Shown: positions 51,852 to 60,402, counted from the stretch's first letter. The stretch is 64,000 nucleotides of DNA from Ruminococcus sp. NK3A76 (GCF_000686125.1 NZ_JMMA01000002.1:3038001-3102000), one strand, 5' to 3'. Numbers and translations: made by a program. The notes: a model not told the origin generated them from the letters alone.

Positions 51852-54062
51852 TCAAGCCCTCACAAAATGCAGCGTCTTAGAAACATAATCTCCGTACAGC
51901 CCGTCAACGTTCCACATCTTTGCAACATTTATCCCTGCATACATAAGCGCTGCACCCGAGAGCTTCTCCTCAGGCTTGCTCTCCTCATAGTAGTAAGCAT
52001 CGGGGTCAAGACCCTTCAGCTTTATGTTCCTTGAACGCTCATTAGGCCTGCCTATCACCTGTACAAACTCAAACAGCGCCTCGCTCTTGTCCTTTGCAAC
52101 AAACATCCATGCGTCCCAGCTGTTGTCCTCAAACATATTGCCTATGCGGTAGTGGTCGCCTGTGCGCACTAAGGGATTGAATTTCTTGAACTTCTCTATC
52201 TGCGCAGGGATAGCATTCCTGTCCTCCTCGGGTATGCGTGTAACGTCAAGCTCGTAGCCGAATGTTCCGACAAGCGCTACATCTCCCCTCGTTGCAAAGG
52301 GCGTTACCCTGCCGCAGGAGTGGTTCGGGCAGTCGGAAACGTGCGCACCCATTGCCGAGCAGGGATAGCACATCGAAGTGCCGTGCTGTATCTTTAATCT
52401 CTCTATCGCATCTGTGTCGTCAGAGCACCATATCTGCGGGCTGAAATATAACATTCCCGGGTCAAACCTCGCACCGCCGCCCGAGCAGTTCTCAATGAGT
52501 ATGTGCGGATAATCTGTCGTCAGCCTGCCCATAAGCTCGTAAACGCCCAGTACATACCTGTGCCACAGCTCCTGCTGCCTGTCAGCCGGCAGCGCAAATG
52601 AGCCGACCTCTGTGTGCTGCCTGTTCATGTCCCACTTGATGTATTCTATGTTCGCCGAATCAAGTATCTTCCTCATCATTGAGTATACATAGTCTCTGAC
52701 CTCTTTGCGTGAGTAGTCGAGTATGTACTGCTCTCTCGACATGGTAAGCTCTCTGCCACGGATCTGTATTGCCCAGTCAGGGTGCGCTCTGTAAAGCTCG
52801 GAGTCGGGCGAAACCATCTCCGGCTCAAACCATATGCCGAACTTCATGCCCAGCTTGTTTACTTCATCTACAAGATGCTTTAATCCGCCCTGCAGCTTCT
52901 TTTCATATACGAACCAGTCGCCTAATGATGAATTGTCAGAATCTCTGTGCCCGAACCAGCCGTCGTCCATAACAAGCATCTCGATGCCCAGCTTGCTTGC
53001 CTGCTGCGCAATGCTTATCAGCTTTTCTGTCGAGAAATCAAAGTACGTTGCCTCCCAGTTGTTTATAAGTATCGGGCGGCGCTTGTCCTTGTATTCGCCC
53101 CTTATCAGATTCCCTCTGTAAAGGTCGTGGAATGTGCGTGACATCTTGCCGATGCCGCAGTCTGAGTGTACCATTACCACCTCAGGCGCTGTGAACTGCT
53201 CGCCCGGCTCTAACTTCCATGAGAAATCAAGCGGATTTATGCCCATAACAAAGCGTGTCTTCTTGTGCTGTGTCACCTCTGCGGTTGCTGCAAAATTGCC
53301 GCTGTATACAAAGTTAAAGCCGTAAACCTCGCCGCTGTCTTCATCTGCCTTGTGCTCGCAGAGTGCAACGAAGGGGTTGTTCTGGTGTGAGCTCTCGCCA
53401 CGACAGGAATCAATCCCCTGCTTGCCGTGATGTAAGCGGCAGCGCTCGACTGCCCTCTCCCTTGCCCACGAGCCGTTAAGTGTTATCATGTCAAATTCGT
53501 GCGTGTCAAAGTCAACGCAGGTCGAGAGTACACGGGTGATATAAACTGCCTTGTCTCCCACATTTCTGACGATCGCACTTCTTGTTATGACATCGAGCTT
53601 TTCAAACGCCGTGTAAAAAAGCGATACCTCAAGCCCTGCCGGCTTGTCCTCCATTATCACCTCTAAGGTGCTGCAGGGGCTCTCCTCAGTCGCAAATGTC
53701 GCAGGCATCCCTTCAAGTGCAGGCTTGCCCTTTGTTATTTTGTAGCCCTTGTAGCGCAGATCGCAGGTCGATGTGCCGTCAGCGGCCCTTATCTTGAAGC
53801 ATGGCTCTCTGTAGTCGCCCACCCCGAAGCAGGAATACTCCATCGGCAGCGAGTCAAGGTATGATGCCCTGTCACGGTTGTTGGTAGCCGGTGTAAACGG
53901 GCTCTCGTCAAAGCGCATTATGCTCGTCATGTCAGTATCTGGGATCTTGCGCCCGTAGTAGACGTGCGCTAAATACTCCCCGTCTGCTGCCATGAGCATA
54001 TATGTGGTGTCCTTCGCATCGAGCTTGAATGTCCTCGAGCTTTCGTTGAATGTGATATTAAT
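51852..54062 (-). CDS. Alpha-galactosidase, GH36
   Basis: About 736 residues. GH36 catalytic parts: EMLVMDDGWFGHRD, GIWFEPEMVSPDS, YIKWDMNRQHTEVGS (nucleophile Asp) and WCSDDTDAIERLKIQ (acid/base Asp). It hydrolyses alpha-1,6-galactosides such as raffinose, melibiose and galactomannan fragments; no signal peptide. The conserved N-terminal strand (INITFNESSRTFKLDAKDT) lies upstream of the first ATG (53999). Translation must start near 54062, where only ATT (54062) or GTT (54065) fit; AAAGGA is 9 or 6 bp upstream. The first standard start would remove about 20 conserved residues. Confidence 0.9.
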   Translation of the reverse strand: MNITFNESSRTFKLDAKDTTYMLMAADGEYLAHVYYGRKIPDTDMTSIMRFDESPFTPATNNRDRASYLDSLPMEYSCFGVGDYREPCFKIRAADGTSTCDLRYKGYKITKGKPALEGMPATFATEESPCSTLEVIMEDKPAGLEVSLFYTAFEKLDVITRSAIVRNVGDKAVYITRVLSTCVDFDTHEFDMITLNGSWARERAVERCRLHHGKQGIDSCRGESSHQNNPFVALCEHKADEDSGEVYGFNFVYSGNFAATAEVTQHKKTRFVMGINPLDFSWKLEPGEQFTAPEVVMVHSDCGIGKMSRTFHDLYRGNLIRGEYKDKRRPILINNWEATYFDFSTEKLISIAQQASKLGIEMLVMDDGWFGHRDSDNSSLGDWFVYEKKLQGGLKHLVDEVNKLGMKFGIWFEPEMVSPDSELYRAHPDWAIQIRGRELTMSREQYILDYSRKEVRDYVYSMMRKILDSANIEYIKWDMNRQHTEVGSFALPADRQQELWHRYVLGVYELMGRLTTDYPHILIENCSGGGARFDPGMLYFSPQIWCSDDTDAIERLKIQHGTSMCYPCSAMGAHVSDCPNHSCGRVTPFATRGDVALVGTFGYELDVTRIPEEDRNAIPAQIEKFKKFNPLVRTGDHYRIGNMFEDNSWDAWMFVAKDKSEALFEFVQVIGRPNERSRNIKLKGLDPDAYYYEESKPEEKLSGAALMYAGINVAKMWNVDGLYGDYVSKTLHFVRA

Positions 54063-54093
54063 AACGATCAGTCCTTTCGGTTAGTTTTTCATT

Positions 54094-54489
54094 TTATAAA
54101 ACGTGAATATCTACAATGTTTGCTTTGATACCGTTATCGCTGAATAAAAACTCCATAATAAGTGTCAGGTCATTTAACTTGCTGTCTGTCGTAAGGTCAT
54201 AGTCGACCTCAAAGCCGGTACCGTTATTGTATAAATATACACTGAACTGATGATATAAAGACTTGTCATATGCAGGCTGAAAGTTGTTCGGAACACCGTA
54301 TCTGTCATAGTGCGATAATTCGTTGTCTTCCAGATACCCCTCTGCCCATTCTTTGAAATCATCAACTGTAGTTGTTTCATCCTGAAATCCGGCATACTTG
54401 GGGATCAGATCATATCTGCCGTCTGCCATACAATCAACAATTTCCTTAACTATCGGTTCAGCCAGAACCTTTGCTTCCTGCTCTGTCAT
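54094..54489 (-). CDS. Conserved hypothetical protein (DUF7668-like)
   Basis: 131 residues from ATG 54489 with AGGAGG upstream; the frame to 54582 has no ribosome site. An N-terminal helix (EAKVLAEPIVKEIVDCMADG) is followed by an alpha/beta part with DFKEWAEGYLEDNEL and a C-terminal strand pair ending VDIHVL. No membrane parts or catalytic motif seen. The match to the DUF7668 group is from memory and tentative. Confidence 0.6.
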   Translation of the reverse strand: MTEQEAKVLAEPIVKEIVDCMADGRYDLIPKYAGFQDETTTVDDFKEWAEGYLEDNELSHYDRYGVPNNFQPAYDKSLYHQFSVYLYNNGTGFEVDYDLTTDSKLNDLTLIMEFLFSDNGIKANIVDIHVL

Positions 54490-54628
54490 TGCTTTATCCT
54501 CCTTTTGTATCCCGATCACAAAAGTAAAAATATACTTTTTCTGCTTGAAATCCATTCTACCATAAATAAAAAAAATAGTCAATCAATGTAAACGTTTGTA
54601 AAAAAATATTTTTCAGAGCATAACAAAA

Positions 54629-54655
54629 CCCGGGAGCATTATCCTGCTCCCGGAT
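54629..54655 (-). terminator. Intrinsic terminator of the lipoprotein genes
   Basis: Minus strand: CCGGGAGCA/TGCTCCCGG stem with TTTTGTT. Confidence 0.85.
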
Positions 54656-54666
54656 CTTGTTTCTTA

Positions 54667-55431
54667 TCAGCTCATCATCTCTTCAAGCGCCGTCTTTATG
54701 TGCTCGGTGTTGTCAGACTCTGAGAATGCATACGAAAACTGTAAAAAGCTGTTGTCGCTGTTTTTGTTTTCAAAAACAAAAGTGTAGATATACGACTTAA
54801 CGCCCCTCTGCGAATAGCTTATAAAAATAGTCTTTGCATCTCCTGCGCTGCCCTCTGTCATCTCAACATCGCTGACACTCATAGGGTCGCCCTCGTCGGG
54901 GGTGGTCAGCTCGGTGTATACCTGCCTGAGCTTTTCAAGATATTCTTCGCCGCTGACCTTTATGCTGTCCTCAAAGTTTATAAGCTCAACTGTTGAGGAA
55001 ACGCCCAAGTCGTCGTTGAATGCCGTCGCAGCTGTCTGTGAGGGCTTGTCGTTCTTTATCTCGTAGCCCTTGACCTCCCAGCCGTCGGGGTAGCTTATGT
55101 CCACTCCGAAATCAGCCGAAGCTATTCTCTTGCTGTCGCACCTTATGTCAGTCTGCGGCATATCATCTACCTGTGATGAATCCGGCTCTGACGAGTCGTC
55201 CGCAGTAGTCGTTGTTACAGAGGTCTGCTGGGTCTGTGTTTCCGACTCGCTGCTGTTTTGCGGTGCTGCGGTGGTAGTGGTAGCAGTCTCAGCTTCGGAA
55301 GATGTTTCCTCGCTTACTGCTGCTTCCTTGGTGGCAGTCGTCGTGCTGTCCTTGCTTGTGTTGCTGTCCGCCTCCGAACAGGCCGTCAGCATTATAGCAG
55401 CCGCAGCTGCCAGAATAAATGCTTTCTTCAT
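54667..55431 (-). CDS. Lipoprotein, unknown function (Ser/Thr-rich linker plus PsbP/DcrB-like domain)
   Basis: 254 residues. Signal peptide with lipobox LTAC at 16-19 (lipidated Cys19), then a Ser/Thr/Glu linker (20-95) and a globular C-terminal half starting IASADFGVDISYPDGWEVKG. The SYPDGWEV start and the beta-rich pattern resemble PsbP/DcrB-like extracellular domains. First-residue Lys pairs and AGGAG upstream support the start. The next two genes upstream on this strand also encode lipoproteins, but they are not close paralogues. Confidence 0.75.
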   Translation of the reverse strand: MKKAFILAAAAAIMLTACSEADSNTSKDSTTTATKEAAVSEETSSEAETATTTTAAPQNSSESETQTQQTSVTTTTADDSSEPDSSQVDDMPQTDIRCDSKRIASADFGVDISYPDGWEVKGYEIKNDKPSQTAATAFNDDLGVSSTVELINFEDSIKVSGEEYLEKLRQVYTELTTPDEGDPMSVSDVEMTEGSAGDAKTIFISYSQRGVKSYIYTFVFENKNSDNSFLQFSYAFSESDNTEHIKTALEEMMS

Positions 55432-55454
55432 TCTTGTTTCTCCTTAAAGGCAGA

Positions 55455-55994
55455 TCAGAAATCGACTATTATCCACTTTCCGTCAACCTTGCCTATATAC
55501 ATAGTCTCATTTTCAGTCTCTTTTTCAGTGCTGCTATCGCCTTTGGACTTGATAGTGAACTCGGTCTTTATCTTATAGCCTTCAGTCACCTCTATATCAT
55601 CGCTGTCAGTGCGTCTCTGTAATTGAGATGACAGATCCTCCAGCTTGTCCTTATCGAGCTTTTCCTTGTCCTTTACCTTGTAGGTGATTTTGACACCCTC
55701 GCCGTATCTGCTCTCAAAGCTGCTTTTCAGATGCTCTGCCTGATCGTCAAAACAATCCTCGCCGCCGTTTTCTTCACGGTATTTTATCTCTGCCTCGCAG
55801 AAGCACTTCTTTAATTCCTTGCCGCTTCCCTTGGTTATAGCGTTGACGTATGACTCTATCGGTCTTTCATATGCCGGTGTGTCGTCTTCATCGTCCTTGT
55901 CCTTGCTGCTGCCGTCACCGCAGGCTGTCATCAGAAATGCCATTGCCATTACCAGTAACATAAGCGGTAAAAAGATCTTCATTCTCTTCTTCAT
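55455..55994 (-). CDS. Lipoprotein, unknown function
   Basis: 179 residues. Lipobox LMTAC (Cys25) and an acidic linker (DKDDEDD), then a domain with YVNAITKGSGKELKKCFCEA near 49-68, a pattern found in NTF2-like/DUF4878-type lipoproteins, ending in GKVDGKWIIVDF. AGGAGG precedes the ATG. 23 bp separate it from the next lipoprotein gene, so they share a transcript. Confidence 0.75.
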   Translation of the reverse strand: MKKRMKIFLPLMLLVMAMAFLMTACGDGSSKDKDDEDDTPAYERPIESYVNAITKGSGKELKKCFCEAEIKYREENGGEDCFDDQAEHLKSSFESRYGEGVKITYKVKDKEKLDKDKLEDLSSQLQRRTDSDDIEVTEGYKIKTEFTIKSKGDSSTEKETENETMYIGKVDGKWIIVDF

Positions 55995-56108
55995 TTTCTT
56001 CGTCCTCCTGATTTTTTTTATTTTTTTTATGCAAAGAATCTTTGCTTCTTGCCTTTTATCTATTCCCTGTTATCAGAACAGGTCGAGCAGTACCCACCTG
56101 CCGTTTAC

Positions 56109-56873
56109 TTATCCTACACCTAAGCTGTCTTCATCTTCCTGACTGCCGATGCTTCCGCTCACCTTTGCCTTGATGTTAAGAAGATATCCTTTCTCGATGT
56201 TAAGATCAATGCCGTAGCCATTCAGGTATTTGTTTTTGTAGTCCTCAATGTCGCTGTCAGTCAGCTCAGTCTTGCCATTAATGCTTACGGTTATCTTGCA
56301 GTCGTCACCGTAGCTTTCCTTTGTCTGCTCTGTGAGCTGGCTGAGTATATCCCAGCTGTTGTTGTCCTTGAATACCTTGATTATCTCGTCCGGCAGTACA
56401 TTTTCATACTTTGTCAAGTCGCCTGTCTCCATAGCCTCGAACATATCGTATATCGGCTTTTCCTCAGGTGATATCTCACCGGCAGCAGCAGCTGTAGTAG
56501 TAGTGTCAGGCTCAGACTCACTGCTGTCAGGCTCTATTACTACTATTCCCGGGTCATCAGGCTCCGGCTCTGGGTCGTAGGTGTATTCGCTGCTCTCATC
56601 ATCATTGCTGCCTGCGTCTGCCTTGTCATCGGGCTTGCTGTCATCAGCTGCATCAGAGCTCTTGTCATCATCAGCCACGCTGCTGTCAGAATTGCTGTCA
56701 GAGCTGCTGTCGCTGTCAGCCTCCGATGAAGATATAGATACACTGCTCGATGAGTCCTTGCTTTTCTTTGAGCTGCTCTCATCATCGTCCTTGTCAGAGC
56801 AGGCTGTCAAAGCCATAGATGCTGCCATAACGAGTGATAGGATAACTGCTAAATCCCTTCTTTTGTTCTTCAT
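56109..56873 (-). CDS. Lipoprotein with Ser/Asp-rich linker
   Basis: 254 residues from ATG 56873 (GGAGG upstream). Lipobox ALTAC (Cys25), then a low-complexity linker of SDS/SSD/DDSK repeats (about 26-130), and a C-terminal domain with PIYDMFEAMETGDLTKYENV and YLLNIKAKVSG. It resembles the neighbour at 55455 in its last part (short helix then YxxxxKAKxSG strand), so the two are distant paralogues. Confidence 0.75.
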   Translation of the reverse strand: MKNKRRDLAVILSLVMAASMALTACSDKDDDESSSKKSKDSSSSVSISSSEADSDSSSDSNSDSSVADDDKSSDAADDSKPDDKADAGSNDDESSEYTYDPEPEPDDPGIVVIEPDSSESEPDTTTTAAAAGEISPEEKPIYDMFEAMETGDLTKYENVLPDEIIKVFKDNNSWDILSQLTEQTKESYGDDCKITVSINGKTELTDSDIEDYKNKYLNGYGIDLNIEKGYLLNIKAKVSGSIGSQEDEDSLGVG

Positions 56874-56945
56874 CTGTTTTCCTCCGTTAGTTTCCCTCAA
56901 TATGAAAAGCCCCTCATTAAGGGCATTTCAAAAACCCCTTTTTAA

Positions 56946-57139
56946 AGGCACCACCGCACGACCACCGGCTCTGGCCTTTGTGTGCCATCTGCTTGCCGAA
57001 TTTCCGTCATAATACCCAATTTCACCTTGTTTTACGCCAGTAAAACTGCGGCAAAAATGAGCATTCTGACGAAAATTCGGAGTGTTCAGCAAAGCTGAAC
57101 AACCGCATACTGACACACAATGGTCGTGCGGTGTTGCCT
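56946..57139 (-). repeat. MITE-like palindromic element, copy 4 (inverted, diverged)
   Basis: 194 bp. The right end is GTGCGGTGTTGCCT; the left end AGGCACCACCGCAC has one change. The internal CTTGCCGAATTTCCGTCAT is the complement of the core of copy 3, so this copy points the other way. GACCA/TGGTC next to the ends is again complementary. It carries a small private insert (GTTCAGCAAAGCTGAAC palindrome, 57084-57100). Confidence 0.75.
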
Positions 57140-57247
57140 AAAAAAAGCAGCTATGTACGTCTTATGCTGCGTCAAGCCCTCTTGTAGTGCAAAAAGCACG
57201 CCTTCGAGGTCTTTCCTTGCATCTGACGCACCTATCTGCTTTTTCAT
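57086..57247 (-). CDS. Small ORF running into MITE copy 4 (possibly interrupted gene)
   Basis: A 53-residue frame starts MKKQIGASDARKDLEGVLFA and continues LQEGLTQHKTYIAAFF, after which it reads MITE terminal sequence to a stop. The first 36 residues have natural codon use and helical character, but there is only a weak ribosome site (CCCTTTGG). It may be the front of a gene cut by the element, or chance. Confidence 0.25.
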   Translation of the reverse strand: MKKQIGASDARKDLEGVLFALQEGLTQHKTYIAAFFRQHRTTIVCQYAVVQLC

Positions 57248-57313
57248 TTACCAAAGGGGCTTTAGTGATTCCCTTAAAAATATCTTTTTCAAGAGGGGTG
57301 CTGTTTCATTGAA

Positions 57314-58699
57314 TTAGAATTCTATCTTCTTTTCGATGTATGCTGCGAGGTCTTCTATCTTTATTCTCTCCTGCTCCATAGTGTCTCTGTCACGGACTGT
57401 CACGCAGCCGTCCTCTACAGAGTCAAAGTCATATGTCACGCAGATAGGTGTGCCTATCTCGTCCTGACGGCGGTAACGCTTGCCTATAGAGCCTGCAACG
57501 TCGTAATCTACGTTGAATTTCTTTGAAAGGTCTTCGTATATCTTGCTTGCCTGCTCGTCGAGCTTCTTGGAAAGCGGAAGTACGCAAGCCTTGAAGGGTG
57601 CAAGATACGGGTGGAAGTGCATAACTGTTCTTACGTCAGGCTTTTCCTCTGTGCCGATGTTCTCCTCGTCGTAAGCCTCTGTTATAACTGTGAGGAAAAG
57701 TCTCTCAACACCGAGCGAGGGCTCGATAACGTAAGGGATGTATCTCTCGCCCGACTCCTCGTCCAAGTAGTCGAGCTTCTTGCCGCTTGTGTTTATGTGC
57801 TGTGTCAGGTCGTAGTCTGTTCTGTCAGCAACGCCCCACAGCTCGCCCCAGCCGAACGGGAAGAGGTATTCAAAGTCAGTCGTAGCCTTAGAGTAGAAGC
57901 AGAGCTCCTCCTTGTCGTGGTCACGGAGCCTTAAGTTCTCCTCCTTGATGTTAAGGGAAAGCAGCCAGTCACGGCAGAAGCTCCTCCAGTAGTCAAACCA
58001 CTCAAGGTCTGTGCCGGGCTTGCAGAAGAATTCAAGCTCCATCTGCTCAAACTCTCTTACACGGAATATGAAGTTTCCGGGTGTTATCTCGTTTCTGAAG
58101 CTCTTGCCGACCTGTGCAACACCGAAGGGTATCTTCTTTCTCGATGTTCTCTGAATGTTCGAGAAGTTTACGAATATGCCCTGTGCAGTCTCAGGACGCA
58201 GATAAAGCTCGTTCTTTGAATCCTCAGTTACGCCCTGGAAGGTCTTGAACATGAGGTTGAACTGTCTTATGTCTGTGAAATTGTGCTTGCCGCAGTTGGG
58301 GCAGGGAATGCTCTTTTCCTTGATGTAATCCATCATCTGATCGTTTGACCAGCCGGCAACGTTAGTGCCGTCAAAATCCTCGATGAGGTTGTCGGCTCTG
58401 TGCCTTGTCTTGCACTCCTTGCAGTCCATGAGCGGATCGGAAAAGCCGCCTAAGTGACCGGAAGCCACCCATGTCTGAGGGTTCATGAGTATAGCCGAAT
58501 CAAGGCCTACATTGTATTTGTTCTCCTGAATGAACTTCTTTCTCCAGGCATTCTTTATGTTGTTTTTGAGCTCAACGCCAAGCGGGCCGTAATCCCATGT
58601 GTTAGCAAGACCGCCGTAGATCTCACTGCCGGGGTAAACAAAGCCTCTGCCCTTGCAAAGAGCAACTATTTTATCCATTGTCTTTTCGGTATTCTTCAT
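57314..58699 (-). CDS. glyS: Glycine--tRNA ligase (single-chain class II type)
   Basis: 461 residues, the alpha2 type found in Gram-positives. Class II motifs: [20 protein letters not shown] at the N-terminus, [36 protein letters not shown] (partial motif 2) and [12 protein letters not shown] (motif 3), then the anticodon-binding domain ([19 protein letters not shown]). Zinc-type Cys pairs CKECKTRH and CPNCGKHNF are also present. AAGGAGATAAAG precedes the ATG. No T-box is visible in the roughly 100 bp upstream. Confidence 0.96.
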   Translation of the reverse strand: MKNTEKTMDKIVALCKGRGFVYPGSEIYGGLANTWDYGPLGVELKNNIKNAWRKKFIQENKYNVGLDSAILMNPQTWVASGHLGGFSDPLMDCKECKTRHRADNLIEDFDGTNVAGWSNDQMMDYIKEKSIPCPNCGKHNFTDIRQFNLMFKTFQGVTEDSKNELYLRPETAQGIFVNFSNIQRTSRKKIPFGVAQVGKSFRNEITPGNFIFRVREFEQMELEFFCKPGTDLEWFDYWRSFCRDWLLSLNIKEENLRLRDHDKEELCFYSKATTDFEYLFPFGWGELWGVADRTDYDLTQHINTSGKKLDYLDEESGERYIPYVIEPSLGVERLFLTVITEAYDEENIGTEEKPDVRTVMHFHPYLAPFKACVLPLSKKLDEQASKIYEDLSKKFNVDYDVAGSIGKRYRRQDEIGTPICVTYDFDSVEDGCVTVRDRDTMEQERIKIEDLAAYIEKKIEF

Positions 58700-58865
58700 A
58701 GCTTTATCTCCTTATTAAAATAATCTACCCTTCATTATATAATAAACTAAGTCATTTGTCAAGCAATTTGACTTATACCTACCCTTATGTATAAAAAAAG
58801 CCCCTGAAAAGTGCGGTGGCGATAAAGAAGTATTTGACAATTACAGCTTTGTATGTGCCACCGCT

Positions 58866-59000
58866 AAAAGAATAAATAATAAAGAAGAAAGAATAAAGAA
58901 TAAACAATGTGTCCGCTTTGCGGACATATTTCAAAATATATCGCCGCAGGCGATACCTTGATTATTATTTCTTATTTATTCTTTCTTCTTTTTTCTTTTA
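58866..59000. repeat. Hairpin island E4
   Basis: Left arm with AAGAATAAA/AATAAAGAA words (58866-58906), two hairpins (GTCCGCTTTGCGGAC and ATCGCCGCAGGCGAT), then a right arm complementary to the left (58960-59000). The rest of the gap (59001-59131) has GCAGGCGC/GCGCCTGC arms around a CACTTCTG/CAGAAGTG hairpin (59029-59058), probably the terminator of the leftward gene. Confidence 0.65.
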
Positions 59001-59131
59001 GCAGGCGCTGTACTAAGTAACGCAAAGACACTTCTGCCGTGATACAGCAGAAGTGTCGGAATAAAAACTTCTTTATTGCGCCTGCGCTAAACGGGGCTTT
59101 ACTTGCTGTTTTGCTCAAAGAAAGAGCGTTT

Positions 59132-59893
59132 TTATTTCCATTTTACCTTTTTTAAATACAGATTGTTGAATTCCTTCCAGTGGTATTTTTCCCTTGCCCT
59201 GAAATTATCTGTAATGCCGGATAAATCGCATTTTTTCTCAACGCTGAATCCTTCTACCTTTATCAGCCAGTCGCTTCCGATAACGCTCTTTATTATGTCC
59301 TTGACCATGCTCTTTTCCCGGCTCTTTTTTCTGTAAGCTCTGTCTATCTTAAGATAATACCACCTTATCCCGTCGGTCAGTATCATTTTCTTGAAGTGTA
59401 TGAGCTCTCTTAATACCTCGGCCTCTCCCTTGTCAGTCACAGGCTTGTTGTTTTTCATGATAACAGTCTCTGTCACCTTTTTCTTTACATTGCTGTCCTT
59501 AGAGGCTATGAGCTTAGTTCTCTTTTGTATCCTCAGCGTGTCAAGACTGCTGCCTAAGCTTTCAACTATCCTTTCAACGCTGTTGTCATTTTTGAACTTC
59601 TTTATCTCGACGCAGCCGTAGATATACTGCCTCTGTCCTTCCCTGCTCTGGTCAAACCTCTTGTCTACTATCACCAGGTCAGGCACCTGCCCGAACGCCG
59701 TGAAACACTCTCTCCCCGGCAATTCTCTTAACACCCTCTCAGAGGGCAGAGCCATGTTGTGTATATCTCGTACAGTCATGTATTCAGGCAGAGTTTCCCT
59801 TATCACCCTGTTGATGATGTAGTATAAGTCTTCCTCCTGCCCGTATTGCCGGTCTATGAGCATAAGCTCATCGTAGTATTCCCATATATCCAT
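59132..59893 (-). CDS. Uncharacterised protein with PD-(D/E)XK nuclease-like core
   Basis: 253 residues. The centre reads QVPDLVIVDKRFDQSREGQR, then IYGCVEIKKFKND: a Pro-Asp followed about 20 residues later by Glu-x-Lys on a strand, the layout of PD-(D/E)XK nucleases. Flanking helices and a Lys-rich C-terminus (KSREKSMVKDIIKSVIG, YLKKVKWK) could bind nucleic acid. No family is recognised. It follows the DUF5104 pseudogene without a gap (59893/59894). The nuclease role is inferred from motif spacing only. Confidence 0.6.
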   Translation of the reverse strand: MDIWEYYDELMLIDRQYGQEEDLYYIINRVIRETLPEYMTVRDIHNMALPSERVLRELPGRECFTAFGQVPDLVIVDKRFDQSREGQRQYIYGCVEIKKFKNDNSVERIVESLGSSLDTLRIQKRTKLIASKDSNVKKKVTETVIMKNNKPVTDKGEAEVLRELIHFKKMILTDGIRWYYLKIDRAYRKKSREKSMVKDIIKSVIGSDWLIKVEGFSVEKKCDLSGITDNFRAREKYHWKEFNNLYLKKVKWK

Positions 59894-60402
59894 TTATTTT
59901 TCCTTTATACCTATGTTGTAGATGCCGTTGTCCTTGTCTTCCTTTGCAGGATCGACCTTGACTAAGGTGTCTATCACCTTTATCAGCATTACGCCCTCTT
60001 TGTCTGAATTATCCTTGCATTTGTACCAGCCGTCAAAGCTGATCTTGTATTCCTTGCCCGACTCGGTGACTATCTTCTGAGTGTAGGCGTTGTACTGCTT
60101 GTTGTCATCATCGCCGCTCATACTGGCCTTTGTGTTGCCTTTATCTTTCCGTCTATGAAAGAGAATGCCTCTTCTATCTCCTTGTCAAGCTCGCTGTCAT
60201 TGTCTGTGGCGTATTTGCACATCATTTTCTTTATGCCCTGCTTGTCGCCGTCCTCAAAGCATTTGAGTATCTCCTCCTGCTTTTCCTGCGCATATTCCTG
60301 CGCTGTCTTTGAGCTGTCCTCCGATGTATTGACCGAGCAGGCTGTCAGTATAGCTGCCATGATTATTATAAGTGCTGTTAGTAAGATGCTTGTCCTTTTC
60401 AT
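59894..60402 (-). pseudogene. Frameshifted DUF5104-like lipoprotein gene
   Basis: From ATG 60402 (AAAGGT upstream) a lipoprotein signal with LTAC lipobox leads into KQEEILKCFEDGDKQGIKKM and EIEEAFSFIDGK, the first half of DUF5104-type proteins, then a stop at 60118. The second half, with KIVTESGKEYKISFDGW and KEGVMLIKVID, continues in the next frame to 59894. A one-base change near 60120-60145 would join them into a protein of about 165 residues, the usual size. It is either a real disruption or a sequencing error. Confidence 0.65.

Noticed and set aside
58700-58800. A T-box leader before glyS
   Set aside because: Only about 100 bp is available and no T-box core (such as the TGGNACC-type bulge) or antiterminator is visible on the minus strand.
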